NCBI RefSeq assembly: GCF_000935125.1
Contig: NZ_JRKI01000061.1
Span: forward strand, 248,001 to 312,000
Length of the DNA stretch: 64,000 nt
From: Streptomyces natalensis ATCC 27448
Lineage (GTDB): Bacteria > Actinomycetota > Actinomycetes > Streptomycetales > Streptomycetaceae
Reading direction: 5' to 3'
In this document: positions 8,163 through 16,457 of the stretch, piece after piece
Layout of the letters: every line of letters starts with the position of its first letter
Numbering within the stretch: the first letter of the stretch is position 1
The notes under the pieces: generated by a model
Told to the model about the DNA's origin: nothing
Databases searched by the model: none
Seen by the model: only the letters and a program-made list of their open reading frames with translations
Translations under genes and position numbers: made by a program

Positions 8163-8508
8163 CCGGCCGCAGGCCCACCCAGTCCTCCACCCGGACATCC
8201 TCGACCGCCTGGTCGCGCCCTGGTGCACGCCGGAGGGGCAGGCGGCCTTTTACCGGCAGATCGAGCAGAACGACCAGCGGTTCACGGACGAGGTGGCGGG
8301 GCGGTACGGGGAGATCCGGGTGCCGACGCTGGTGTGCTGGGGTGCGCAGGACACCTGGATCCCGGTCGGCAAGGGCCGCGAGCTGGTCTCCCGGATTCCG
8401 GGCGCGCGGCTGGCGGTCGTCGAGGGGGCGGGGCATCTGGTGCAGGAGGACGCACCGGCGGAGCTGACGGCGGAGCTGGCGCGGTTCGTGGGGGCGGGTG
8501 ACGGATGA
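8163..8508 (+). pseudogene. Alpha/beta-hydrolase, C-terminal remnant
   Basis: After the toxin stop, a different frame encodes about 115 residues of an alpha/beta-hydrolase C-terminus: LVAPWCTPEGQAAFYRQI, then VPTLVCWGAQDTWIPV (the catalytic Asp region), then EGAGHLVQEDAPAEL (the catalytic His region). The N-terminal half with the nucleophile elbow is missing and there is no start codon with a ribosome site. It looks like a gene beheaded by arrival of, or recombination at, the toxin-antitoxin module. Confidence 0.75.
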
Positions 8509-8544
8509 GGGGTGAGGGGCGGGGGCGGGTGAGGGGCGGGGGGC

Positions 8545-8568
8545 GGGGGCCGGTCCGCCCCCGGACCG
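8545..8568. terminator. Two overlapping alternative hairpins between convergent genes
   Basis: GGGGGC (8545-8550) pairs with GCCCCC (8557-8562), and CGGTCC (8551-8556) pairs with GGACCG (8563-8568). Each has a 6-nt loop formed by the other's arm, so they are mutually exclusive. A G-rich tract lies upstream (8509-8544). This is probably the bidirectional terminator between the hydrolase remnant and the leftward conflict locus. Confidence 0.5.
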
Positions 8569-8574
8569 CCGCCC

Positions 8575-11500
8575 CTACGGCGCCAGGCGGCGGGTGAGGT
8601 GGCGGATGCGGGCCGCCTCGTGTACGTCGCCCGGCGGCCGCCCTGCCGTGTACGGTGCGACCGCCTCGTCCAAGGCGGTGGCCAGGCGGAAGAAGTCGCG
8701 GCGCGAGGGGCCGCCGCAGGGCGGGAAGTCGCCCAGCAGGGCGGTGAGTTCGGCTTCCAGGGAGGCGAGAGGGGCGTCCCCGGGGGCGGAGGTGAGGCGC
8801 AGGCGGTCGCGGAGGGCGGCGACGGCCGCCGTCAGGTCGCGCAGCACCGTGCCGGTGGCCGCGGTGGCACCCGTACGCGAGACGCCCGACGGGTGCGTAC
8901 CGGCCGTCGGCGGGCCCGGCTCGTCGCCCAGCAGTGCGCGCAGCCCCGCCGCCTTCGGGGCGCCGAACTCCTCGTAGACGGCGAGCGCTTCGCGCCAGTG
9001 GGCCTGTGCGCCCTGTTTGCGGCCCAGGGCGGTCTCGGCGTGCCCCAGTGCGGTCAGTGCATCGGCGCGCCACCGCTCGCCGCCCGGCACCAGCAGCCGC
9101 TGCGCCGCGTCCTGGGCGGCCAAGGCGGCCTCGTTGGGCCGGATCAGGCCGACCATCGCCTCGGCCGCACGGGAGCGGACGCGGCCCGCCCACAGGCGCT
9201 GCCGGTCCTCCTCGAAGAGGGGCAGTGCCTCGTAGGCCACGCGGAGCGCTTCGTTGTGCCGACCGGCCGACGACAGGGCCTCGGACAGGGCGTACAGGCC
9301 GAGCGCGCGGCGCGGGGAGCCGTCGGCCGCCCGGCGGAAGAGGCTCACGCTCCGCTCGGCGAACAGCACGGCCTCGGCGCCGTTGCCGGTCGCCGCCCAC
9401 AGCCGTGCCAGCGCGGCGAGCGCGGCGGCCTCGCCCGGCCCGTCCTTGTGGTCGCGGCAGCGCTCCCAGGCCAGGGTGAGATGCCGTTCCGCCGTATCGT
9501 GCCGCCCCTGGTGGAGGGCGATGATGCCGCGCGTGTACGGGGCGCGGAGGCGCGTGACGGGATCGCCGGAGCGTTCGGCCAGTCGGTCCGCGCGCCGCGC
9601 CTCGGGTTCGGCCACGGCGAACGTGCCCAGGGCGGCGTAGGTCTCGGCGAGCGCGGCGCGCGCCCGGCCCTCCGCCCGGTCGTCGCCCTCCTCGGCCGCC
9701 CGCACCGCCACGGTCCGCGCGGCCGCCTCGAAGGCGGCGGAGAGCGCCGCGGAATCCGCTGTGACCTGCGCGAACAGGAGGAGGTCGGCGGCCGGACGCA
9801 GCAGCCGCGGTGCCCGTAGCGCCGTCCGGCGGACGAGCGCGAGGAGCGCGGGTGTCTCGTCGGCCCAGTCGGCGAGGGCCGCCGTGGCGTCCGGCACCTC
9901 GGGAACGGCGGGTGAGGACACGCGGGTGAGGCGGCCGGGCCACCACTCCCCCGGATACCGGGCGTCGTGCAGGCGGCGGCCGGCGGCGAGGGAGAAGTCC
10001 AGCAGCCGGGACAGCGCGGCCTCGCGGCGCTCGCGGGGCAGTTCGGCCTCGGCGATGCCCCGGGCGACGGACCCGAGGTCGCCGGCGTAGCGGTAGCGGC
10101 CGTCGGCCGTCCGCTCCAGTGCGCCGGTCGTCACCAGCTCGTCCAGATGCGCACGGGCCCGGTCCGGCGGCGTGGCCAGCAGCGCGGAGACGGCCGGGAG
10201 CGAGAGCCCGTCGCCCTCCGGAACGGCCAGGAGGCAGAAGGCGCGCCGCGCGGGCGGGGTGAGCTGGGCGTCGAGCCACTGGAGCAGCCGGTGCTCGGGC
10301 AGCGCGGCGTGCGCCTCGGTCGCGGGCAGCCGGGTCAGCGCGGTGTGGCCGGCCGGCCCGTCGAGGTGCGGGGGGCGCCGGGCGGTGAGCAGGACGGCGC
10401 CGGTCCGGTCGCCCGGCCCGGGGAGCAGGGCGGCCAGCGTCTCCCGGCCCGTGGTGACGTCGTCGGGCAGGCCGTCCAGGACCACCAGGACGCGGCGCCG
10501 CGCCAACAGCGCGCGGTGGGCGGCGGCTTGGCCGGGTGGGAGCCGTTCGCTCAGGTCCACGAAGACCTGCCCGTCCGGGAAGTGGTCCGCCACCGCGTGC
10601 GCGACGTGCAGCGCCAGCGCCGTCTTCCCGGCGCCGGGCGGTCCCGTGACGGCCCAGCAGGGCGGCGGGCCGTCCGTCCGCGTCAGTTCCGCCACCAGGT
10701 GGGAGATCTCGTCCGTACGGCCGAAGAAGGGCTCGGGGGGCGGGGGCAGAGCTGCGGACGGGGTCGGGGGCAGGGCCGGGGCGCCGTCCCGCGACGGGGG
10801 CGTGGCTGCGGGACGGCGCTGCTGCGGCAGCGTGCCGGTGCGCTGCTCGGGCAGCGTGCCGCCGGTGCCCTCCGGGGCACTGCCCCCCGGCCGCTCCGTC
10901 ACCGTGCCCCCCATCCGTTCCAGCACCGGGCTGGCCAGGACGGCGAAGGCCCGCGCCGAGGCGTGCAGCCGCAGCTCCCCCGCGGCGTCCCCCATCAGGA
11001 CGGGGAAGTCCGGCAGCCGCCCCATGTACGGCTCCAGGGAGCGGCCGACCGCCTCGACGACCTCCATGGCCGCTTCGGCGCCGAGGCCGCTGAAGAGCAG
11101 TTCGCGCACGCCGGGGCGGAAGTCGTAGACGGGCTCGGCCCGTTGGCCCGGTGGCGGCGGGCCCAGGGCGCGGCCCAGGGTCTGGGCGGCGGCCGCGTCG
11201 GGGGCGTGGTCGGTGCGTTCCAGGAGGCCGCCGAGGAGGATCTCGGCGACATGGGTGGGCCCGGCCTGCCGCATCGTGGCGGCGCGCACCAGCTGCATCA
11301 GCGGGGTGGTCAGCGGGCGGATGGCGGAGAGGCGGACGGCGAGGCGGTAGGACTCGGGCGAGAAGGCGCCGCGGAAGTGGGTGAGGAGTTCCTCGGCGGT
11401 GCCGTGCGGCCGGGGCGGCGGGGTGTGGACCGGTGCGTCGTCGAGCAGTGCCGTGTCGATCAGATGCGGGACGCCGGGGCGGGTGAGCAGTCCGGCCCAC

Positions 11501-12615
11501 TGCTCCAGGGCGGAGGCGGTGGGGTGCAGGACGGGCAGCGCGAGCAGGCCGTCCGCGTCCGGGTCGCGCTCCCCGCTCAGTCCGTCGCAGACGCTCAGGC
11601 GGCCCACGGGGTCGAACGCACCCGGTGCGGCCAGCAGCCGGGGGCGGGCGTCCAGGGCCGTACCGCGCCACAGCCGCCGGGGCAGCGGGTTCAGTGCGGC
11701 CACCGGGCCGCCGCGGGCCCAGGCGGCGAGCGCCCGTACGGCCTGCGGGCTGCGCCAGCCGGGGCTCGTGCCGTCGGTCAGCAGGAAGGTCAGCGCCGCC
11801 TTGGCGGGCTGCCGTCCGTACAGGGGCCCGGCCGGGTCCTCGGGGTCGAGGAGGTGGACCTCGACGGAGCGGAAGACCGTACTGCGGGCGAGCAGGGCGC
11901 GCAGCTCGGCGGCGAGCGGCCCCCACACCTGCATGGACGGGGAGCGGTCCACCAGGAGCACGGCCGACCAGCGGCGTTCCTGTTCGGGGCGGCAGACGGC
12001 GTCGAGGAAGCCGGTCTCGGCGGCGAGCCGGACGGTGGACTCGATGTCGATGGCGGTGCGGTGCGGATGGTCGCGGGAGCGGCGCAACGGCCGCAGTGCG
12101 CGGCCCAGTTGCTGGGCGTCGGGCAGCGCGCGGCCACCGGGGACCCGGGCGGGGCGGGCGCGGTCGGCGGCCGGGCCGCCGCCCTGGCTGCCCATGGCGT
12201 ACAGGGCGCGGCGGGGCGGACCGGCGGGGGCGTCGGGATCCTCGGGGCCGGCGGGGCTGTTGGGGTCACCGGGGTCGCCCGGGGCCTCGCCCACGTGGTC
12301 GCCGGGGGCGGTGCCGTCGATGGCGCGGGCGGGATCGGCATACGGTCCGTTCCCGTCGCTCCCGTCGGCCTCCGGGCCCTCCCGGGAATCAGCGGACGGC
12401 TGTTCCGCCTCCCGGGCCCCCGCCGCCTCGGCCGCCTCCGTCACCCCGCCGTCCCCTGCACCGTCGGCGGCATCACCGCCCCCGTCGGCCTCACGGGACG
12501 GCCGTTTCTCTGTCTCCCCCTCCATCACCCGCGCCAGCCACAGCACATCGAGGAGTTCGGCGGCCCCCAGCTCGTGGCCGGCCGCCGAGATCGCCTGTCG
12601 CAGTCGCTCGATCAT
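8575..12615 (-). CDS. SAV_2336-type vWA protein fused to STAND NTPase and TPR repeats
   Basis: This 1346-residue regulator is the last gene of the conflict locus. In order: a short helical N-terminus (1-33, MIERLRQAISAAGHELGAAE); an acidic low-complexity linker (35-150); a von Willebrand A-like domain (about 215-390) with the MIDAS-like D223-R-S-P-S; a helical SAV_2336-type region to about 560; a Pro-rich linker; a STAND/NB-ARC-like ATPase with Walker A GPPGAGKT (658-665) and Walker B VLVVLD (709-714), then a winged helix; and TPR repeats from about 900 to 1250. The start ATG overlaps the ATPase stop by 4 bp. Family knowledge says vWA partners are chaperoned by MoxR ATPases; a sensor/switch role is inferred. 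It is not an AfsR-like SARP, because no OmpR-type DNA-binding domain is present. Confidence 0.88.
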   Translation of the reverse strand: MIERLRQAISAAGHELGAAELLDVLWLARVMEGETEKRPSREADGGGDAADGAGDGGVTEAAEAAGAREAEQPSADSREGPEADGSDGNGPYADPARAIDGTAPGDHVGEAPGDPGDPNSPAGPEDPDAPAGPPRRALYAMGSQGGGPAADRARPARVPGGRALPDAQQLGRALRPLRRSRDHPHRTAIDIESTVRLAAETGFLDAVCRPEQERRWSAVLLVDRSPSMQVWGPLAAELRALLARSTVFRSVEVHLLDPEDPAGPLYGRQPAKAALTFLLTDGTSPGWRSPQAVRALAAWARGGPVAALNPLPRRLWRGTALDARPRLLAAPGAFDPVGRLSVCDGLSGERDPDADGLLALPVLHPTASALEQWAGLLTRPGVPHLIDTALLDDAPVHTPPPRPHGTAEELLTHFRGAFSPESYRLAVRLSAIRPLTTPLMQLVRAATMRQAGPTHVAEILLGGLLERTDHAPDAAAAQTLGRALGPPPPGQRAEPVYDFRPGVRELLFSGLGAEAAMEVVEAVGRSLEPYMGRLPDFPVLMGDAAGELRLHASARAFAVLASPVLERMGGTVTERPGGSAPEGTGGTLPEQRTGTLPQQRRPAATPPSRDGAPALPPTPSAALPPPPEPFFGRTDEISHLVAELTRTDGPPPCWAVTGPPGAGKTALALHVAHAVADHFPDGQVFVDLSERLPPGQAAAHRALLARRRVLVVLDGLPDDVTTGRETLAALLPGPGDRTGAVLLTARRPPHLDGPAGHTALTRLPATEAHAALPEHRLLQWLDAQLTPPARRAFCLLAVPEGDGLSLPAVSALLATPPDRARAHLDELVTTGALERTADGRYRYAGDLGSVARGIAEAELPRERREAALSRLLDFSLAAGRRLHDARYPGEWWPGRLTRVSSPAVPEVPDATAALADWADETPALLALVRRTALRAPRLLRPAADLLLFAQVTADSAALSAAFEAAARTVAVRAAEEGDDRAEGRARAALAETYAALGTFAVAEPEARRADRLAERSGDPVTRLRAPYTRGIIALHQGRHDTAERHLTLAWERCRDHKDGPGEAAALAALARLWAATGNGAEAVLFAERSVSLFRRAADGSPRRALGLYALSEALSSAGRHNEALRVAYEALPLFEEDRQRLWAGRVRSRAAEAMVGLIRPNEAALAAQDAAQRLLVPGGERWRADALTALGHAETALGRKQGAQAHWREALAVYEEFGAPKAAGLRALLGDEPGPPTAGTHPSGVSRTGATAATGTVLRDLTAAVAALRDRLRLTSAPGDAPLASLEAELTALLGDFPPCGGPSRRDFFRLATALDEAVAPYTAGRPPGDVHEAARIRHLTRRLAP

Positions 12616-13640
12616 GGCGACAGGGGCTCGTCGAGGCGGTGCAGAACGGCGGCGAGCAGCTCTTCCTTGCTCAGGTCGGCGCCGCTGATGCGCAGATGGA
12701 CGGCGGCCAGCAGCTGGTCGGTGGCCAGGGTCTGGGTCTTCGCCCGCTGGTGGAAGACCTCGATGAGGTCCTCGGCGGCCGCGACGGCCTCCTCGCCCAG
12801 GTTGTGTTCGATGATCTTCCGCAGCCGGTCGCCGGTCGGTTCGGGCAGGTCGAGCCGTACGCAGCGGCGCATGAAGGCGGGCGGGAAGTCCCGTTCGCCG
12901 TTGCTGGTCATGACCACGATCGGGAAGTGGGTGCAGCGGACCACGCCGCGGCGGACGGTGACCCGCTCGCGGCTGCCGCTGAGCAGGACCTGGACCTCCT
13001 GCTGGTGTTCGGGCAGCCGGGCGAGCTCGGGGATCTCGAACTCGCCCTCCTCCAGGACGACCAGGAGGTCGTTGGGCAGATCGATGTCGGCCTTGTCGAG
13101 TTCGTCGACGAGCAGCACCCGGGGGCGGTCGTCGGCCAGGGCGCTGCCGAGCGGGCCCAGGCGCAGATACTGGCCGATGTCGCCGGCCGCGGCGGTGTGC
13201 CGGGCCCGGGGGCGGCGGGCGGAGCCGCGCGGCGTCTCGTGTTCGCGGCGCAGCGACGCCTCGCGCAGCCGGCCCACGGCGTCGTAGCGGTAGAGGGCGT
13301 CCTGGAGGGTGGAGCGGCTGTTGACCGACCAGCGCAGGACGTCGCCCAGGCCCAGCTCCTCGGCCACGGCGCGGGCCAGGGAGCTCTTCCCGGCGCCGGG
13401 GCGGCCGGTGACCAGCAGCGGGCGGTGCAGATGCAGGGCGGCGTTGACGACGGAGATCTCGTTGCGCTCCAGGAGGTAGGGGGCGCGGGGGCCCGCGGCA
13501 CGGGCGGCCGGGAGGCGCCGCCAGGGCGGCGGGGCGGGCAGGTCCGACGGGCCGCGGAAGACCCACCAGTCCTCGGGCCGTGCCGCCGGGTCGCTGGTGG
13601 GGGCGTCCGCCGCGCTTGGTCCGGTGCTCTGTCCGGTCAC
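12612..13640 (-). CDS. MoxR-family AAA+ ATPase
   Basis: The 342-residue AAA+ protein has Walker A GRPGAGKS (about 79-86), Walker B VLLVDELD (175-182), sensor-1 region VVMTSNGERDFPPAF and the arginine-finger region MRRC. It ends in a helical lid domain. MoxR ATPases remodel vWA-domain partners, and here the next gene (ATGA overlap) encodes that partner. GTG 13640 is chosen because GAGGAG lies 8 nt upstream; a GTG at 13670 would add 10 residues. It lies 110 nt downstream of the protease/VMAP gene and is probably in the same operon. Confidence 0.9.
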   Translation of the reverse strand: MTGQSTGPSAADAPTSDPAARPEDWWVFRGPSDLPAPPPWRRLPAARAAGPRAPYLLERNEISVVNAALHLHRPLLVTGRPGAGKSSLARAVAEELGLGDVLRWSVNSRSTLQDALYRYDAVGRLREASLRREHETPRGSARRPRARHTAAAGDIGQYLRLGPLGSALADDRPRVLLVDELDKADIDLPNDLLVVLEEGEFEIPELARLPEHQQEVQVLLSGSRERVTVRRGVVRCTHFPIVVMTSNGERDFPPAFMRRCVRLDLPEPTGDRLRKIIEHNLGEEAVAAAEDLIEVFHQRAKTQTLATDQLLAAVHLRISGADLSKEELLAAVLHRLDEPLSP

Positions 13641-13677
13641 CGCTGCTTCTCCTCGTTCCTTGCTGCACACGGGGGTT

Positions 13678-13716
13678 GATCAGGGGGTCGATCAGGGGGT
13701 CGATCAGGGGGTCGAT
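13678..13716. repeat. 12-bp tandem repeat (x3) between protease and MoxR genes
   Basis: Three exact copies of CAGGGGGTCGAT (13681-13716), with a partial copy before them, sit in the 110-nt spacer just upstream of the ATPase ribosome site. The unit length is a multiple of 3 and close to one helical turn. It could be a protein-binding array or a slippage product. Confidence 0.75.
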
Positions 13717-13750
13717 GCTGCACGGGCAGTGCCTGCCCGCACGGGAGCGG

Positions 13751-15907
13751 TCAGGGCTGGGTCAGGACCCAGGCGTCGGGGGCCAGTTGCGGGGGGCGGT
13801 GGTCAGGCGCGTCGTAGAGCAGGGACAGTTTGCGGCCGGGATGGCCGGCGCTCTCGGGCTCGGCCATCGCCTTGGCCCGCTCCAGGCGGACCGCCTCGGG
13901 GACCTCGGTGTGGTCCGTGCCGTCCACCAGCGCCAGCAGGTCCTGGGCGAGATGCTCTCCGTGGTCGGCGCGGTGCCACAGCACGGTGTGCACGCCCGCC
14001 TGGACGCACTGGCGCAGCAGGGTGCCGTGGTGGTGCGGTGCGCAGCAGACGATCACCGTCCCGGCGTCGCGGTGGATCTCCAGCTGGGCGCGGGCGACCT
14101 TGCGGTCGGTGTGCCGGTGGTCGAGGACGAGGCGTTTGGCGTGCGGCAGGGCGGCGGTGCGCTGTTTCCAGCCGGCGTAGCTCTCCCGGGAGCGTTCGGT
14201 GGTGCGGACGACCACGCGGCGGGTGAGGCCGGGGGCGAACGGGCCGTCCTCGTCGCTGTCGGGTGACTCCCAGGCGTCGACGTCCAGGCCGAGCCAGGCG
14301 GCCGGCAGGAAGTACTCCACCAGCGCGGTCTCCGGGTCCTCGCGTACCTCGGTGCGCAGCACCCGGCGGATGTCGTCGACGACCTGCTCGCTGCCTGCCT
14401 CCGCGTCATGGACCAGCGCGAGGCGGTGGGCGTGGCCGTCGGCGAAGGTCCAGATCTGGTAGGTGAAGCGGCGTCCGGTGGGGGTGGGCAGCAGCTCGAC
14501 CTGGACGCGCGGGGCGGTGGCCGCGCGGGGTCCGGCGCCCGGCGGCGGGGCGGGGGCGGCGGCCGCCTCGATGTCGGCGCGGAACTGGCTGACCGCCGCC
14601 TCGTCCACCCCCGAGCGGGCGGCCACCCGCTCGGCCCAGGCGTCCAGGTCCTCGGCCGGATAAGGCCCGCCCGCCCGCTCCTCCACGGCGATGCGCACCA
14701 CGCCTTGCAGCAGCGGCGGGACCGGTGCGGCGGTCGCGGGGCCGAAGCCCTCCAGGGCGTCGACGGCGTCGGCGAGGCCGGTGACGGCGGGGAGTTCGGG
14801 GGCGTGCGGCAGGACGCGTTCCAGAAGGGTGCCGGGGTCGGTGCGGGTGCAGTGGGCCAGCAGTCCGGCCAGATCGCGACGCTGACGGGTGGTCAGGTAT
14901 TCGCCGGGGCGGACCGTCCGCGCGGCGCGGCGCAGCCGTTCCCAGTCCTCGCGGGCGCCGTAGTGGGCGGGGTGGTCGTACGGGGCGGCGGCCGCCGTGG
15001 GTTCGTAGTCCCGTACCAGGTCGAGGAGTTCGGGCAGTCCGCGGCGGACGCCGACGGCGAGGCCGACCAGCCGGTCGAGGTCGGCGGCCGGGCCCGCCGA
15101 GGGTCTGCCGAGCCGGGCGGCGAGGCGCTGCTCGCAGGCCAGGACGGCCTCGCGGCCCTTGAGGACGCGCTCCAGTGCGGTCAGCAGCTGCTGTACGCCG
15201 CGCCGGGCGGTCGGCACCGCCGAGGGCGGCAGGGCGGGGAGTTCGGCTTCGATCGCGGGGACGCTGATGGCGTACATCGTGGTGGGCTGTGCGCCGGGCG
15301 GCGCCGTCTCGGGGGCGCGGTGCACGGCCGCCACCAGGCCGACGACGGCCTGGCGTTCGCGGTCCCACAGCGGTCCCCCGCTGAAACCCTCGGTGACCTG
15401 GGCGCCGCCGAGCACGTCCAGGGCGATCCAGGGCGGTGCCGAGACGCGGGGCACGGCCCGCACGGTGGGCAGCGGATTGCCGCTGGCCCATAAGGCGATG
15501 ACCTCGCCCGCGTGGGAGTGCTGGAGGAACGGCGCGGGCTCGGCTCCCTCGGGCGGGGCGTCGGTCAGTTCCAGTACGGCCAGATCTCCGTGGTAGGGCA
15601 CCCGCCCCGGCTCCACCGGCACGCATCCGGCGGCGTGGGCCCGGGGCGGCACCCACAGCTCGCGCAGGACCCGGGCGGTCAGGTCGCGGGCGGGCGCGAT
15701 ATGGGGCAGCCGGAGGGTGACGGTGTCGCCGCCGGCGGGGGTGGACTGTTCGAACCGGCCGCGCCCCAGTGCGCTGTTGACGACATGGGCGCAGGTCAGC
15801 ACCAGCCGCTCGGCAACCAGCACACCCGCTCCGACGGGCCGTTCGCCGTCCCGGAGGGAGGCGAAGGCCGACTGGAGCGGGGCGTCGGGGCCGGCGGCGG
15901 GGTTCAC
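13751..15907 (-). CDS. Trypsin-like protease fused to VMAP-like C-terminal domain
   Basis: The 718-residue protein has an N-terminal trypsin-fold serine protease with triad H41 (TCAHVV), D108 (YHGDLAVLEL) and S176 (GFSGGPLW). A helical middle (about 240-460) resembles effector-associated/VMAP-M regions. The C-terminal part (about 470-715) has the VMAP-C signature, including EYFLPAAWLGLDVDAW and RRVVVRTTERS. There is no signal peptide, so the protease is intracellular. In vWA-MoxR-VMAP systems such proteases are the proposed effectors. GTG 15907 overlaps the upstream stop by 4 bp. Codon 139 (15491-15493) is TTA, making translation potentially dependent on the bldA tRNA. Confidence 0.85.
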   Translation of the reverse strand: MNPAAGPDAPLQSAFASLRDGERPVGAGVLVAERLVLTCAHVVNSALGRGRFEQSTPAGGDTVTLRLPHIAPARDLTARVLRELWVPPRAHAAGCVPVEPGRVPYHGDLAVLELTDAPPEGAEPAPFLQHSHAGEVIALWASGNPLPTVRAVPRVSAPPWIALDVLGGAQVTEGFSGGPLWDRERQAVVGLVAAVHRAPETAPPGAQPTTMYAISVPAIEAELPALPPSAVPTARRGVQQLLTALERVLKGREAVLACEQRLAARLGRPSAGPAADLDRLVGLAVGVRRGLPELLDLVRDYEPTAAAAPYDHPAHYGAREDWERLRRAARTVRPGEYLTTRQRRDLAGLLAHCTRTDPGTLLERVLPHAPELPAVTGLADAVDALEGFGPATAAPVPPLLQGVVRIAVEERAGGPYPAEDLDAWAERVAARSGVDEAAVSQFRADIEAAAAPAPPPGAGPRAATAPRVQVELLPTPTGRRFTYQIWTFADGHAHRLALVHDAEAGSEQVVDDIRRVLRTEVREDPETALVEYFLPAAWLGLDVDAWESPDSDEDGPFAPGLTRRVVVRTTERSRESYAGWKQRTAALPHAKRLVLDHRHTDRKVARAQLEIHRDAGTVIVCCAPHHHGTLLRQCVQAGVHTVLWHRADHGEHLAQDLLALVDGTDHTEVPEAVRLERAKAMAEPESAGHPGRKLSLLYDAPDHRPPQLAPDAWVLTQP

Positions 15908-16335
15908 GGTGTGGTCCCGCCCGGTTCGGCGGCGCCGCCGGAGAGGTTCCACTTCGCGGAGACCTTGAAGCTGGCGTCGCCCTTGCCGGCGAAGACACCC
16001 AGACGCAGATCGGAGCCGAGGGTGACGCCGAACTCGACGGTGACCTCGTCGGGGCGGTGGCTGCCACTGGAGATCGAGCGGTGGATCTGGCCGAGGACGC
16101 CGCCGAGCGGGCGCAGGGCCTCCTCCAGGGCCTCGCCACCGTGGGTCAGCGCGCGGCTCATGCGGCCCGGGACGCTGACGGGCGCGGCGCTGCCGTAGCC
16201 GTCGGGCAGCTCCAACTCACCGTCGGGGGCGGGAGCCTGGCCGGGGACCGTGCCCGTCTGCCCGTCGGCGGGCGGTGCCTCGGCCCGCAGCCATACGACG
16301 GTTCCGTCTTCCATCTTCAGCGCCAGGTCCCCCAT
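15904..16335 (-). CDS. Trypsin-co-occurring domain 1 (Trypco1 / CU044_2847 family) protein
   Basis: The 143-residue protein is the first gene of the conflict operon. It has a beta-rich N-terminus (LALKMEDGTVVWLRAE), an amphipathic helix (about 75-105) and the C-terminal EVTVEFGVTLGSDLRLGVFA...FKVSAKWNL pattern of the CU044_2847/Trypco1 family. That family is found next to trypsin-like proteases in conflict systems and its role is unknown. It shares GTGA with the protease start, so the two are translationally coupled. It may be an inhibitor, adaptor or substrate of the protease. Confidence 0.85.
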   Translation of the reverse strand: MGDLALKMEDGTVVWLRAEAPPADGQTGTVPGQAPAPDGELELPDGYGSAAPVSVPGRMSRALTHGGEALEEALRPLGGVLGQIHRSISSGSHRPDEVTVEFGVTLGSDLRLGVFAGKGDASFKVSAKWNLSGGAAEPGGTTP

Positions 16336-16457
16336 GGCCCTCAGTCTGACATGAGCCGCACCGGCACCGCGCGCTCTTTCGCCTCACATTTTCCGCTCGC
16401 GTACCGGGGGCCACCTGCACAAAGGGGCAGCCGCGCAGCACGGGTGCGGCGGGTGGG

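Noticed and set aside
8575..12615. AfsR/SARP-type antibiotic regulator
   Set aside because: A STAND ATPase and TPRs are present but there is no OmpR-type winged helix or BTAD domain. The N-terminus is instead vWA/SAV_2336-like.
8599..13287. Very long rightward open frames (1106 and 406 codons) opposite the conflict genes
   Set aside because: They are antisense shadows caused by extreme GC bias. Products are Gly/Arg/Gln-rich without motifs, while the minus strand encodes clear Walker, vWA and TPR motifs.
13678..13716. CRISPR-like array
   Set aside because: Units are contiguous 12-mers without spacers and there are no cas genes. The blaI 24-bp repeats were rejected as CRISPR for the same reason.
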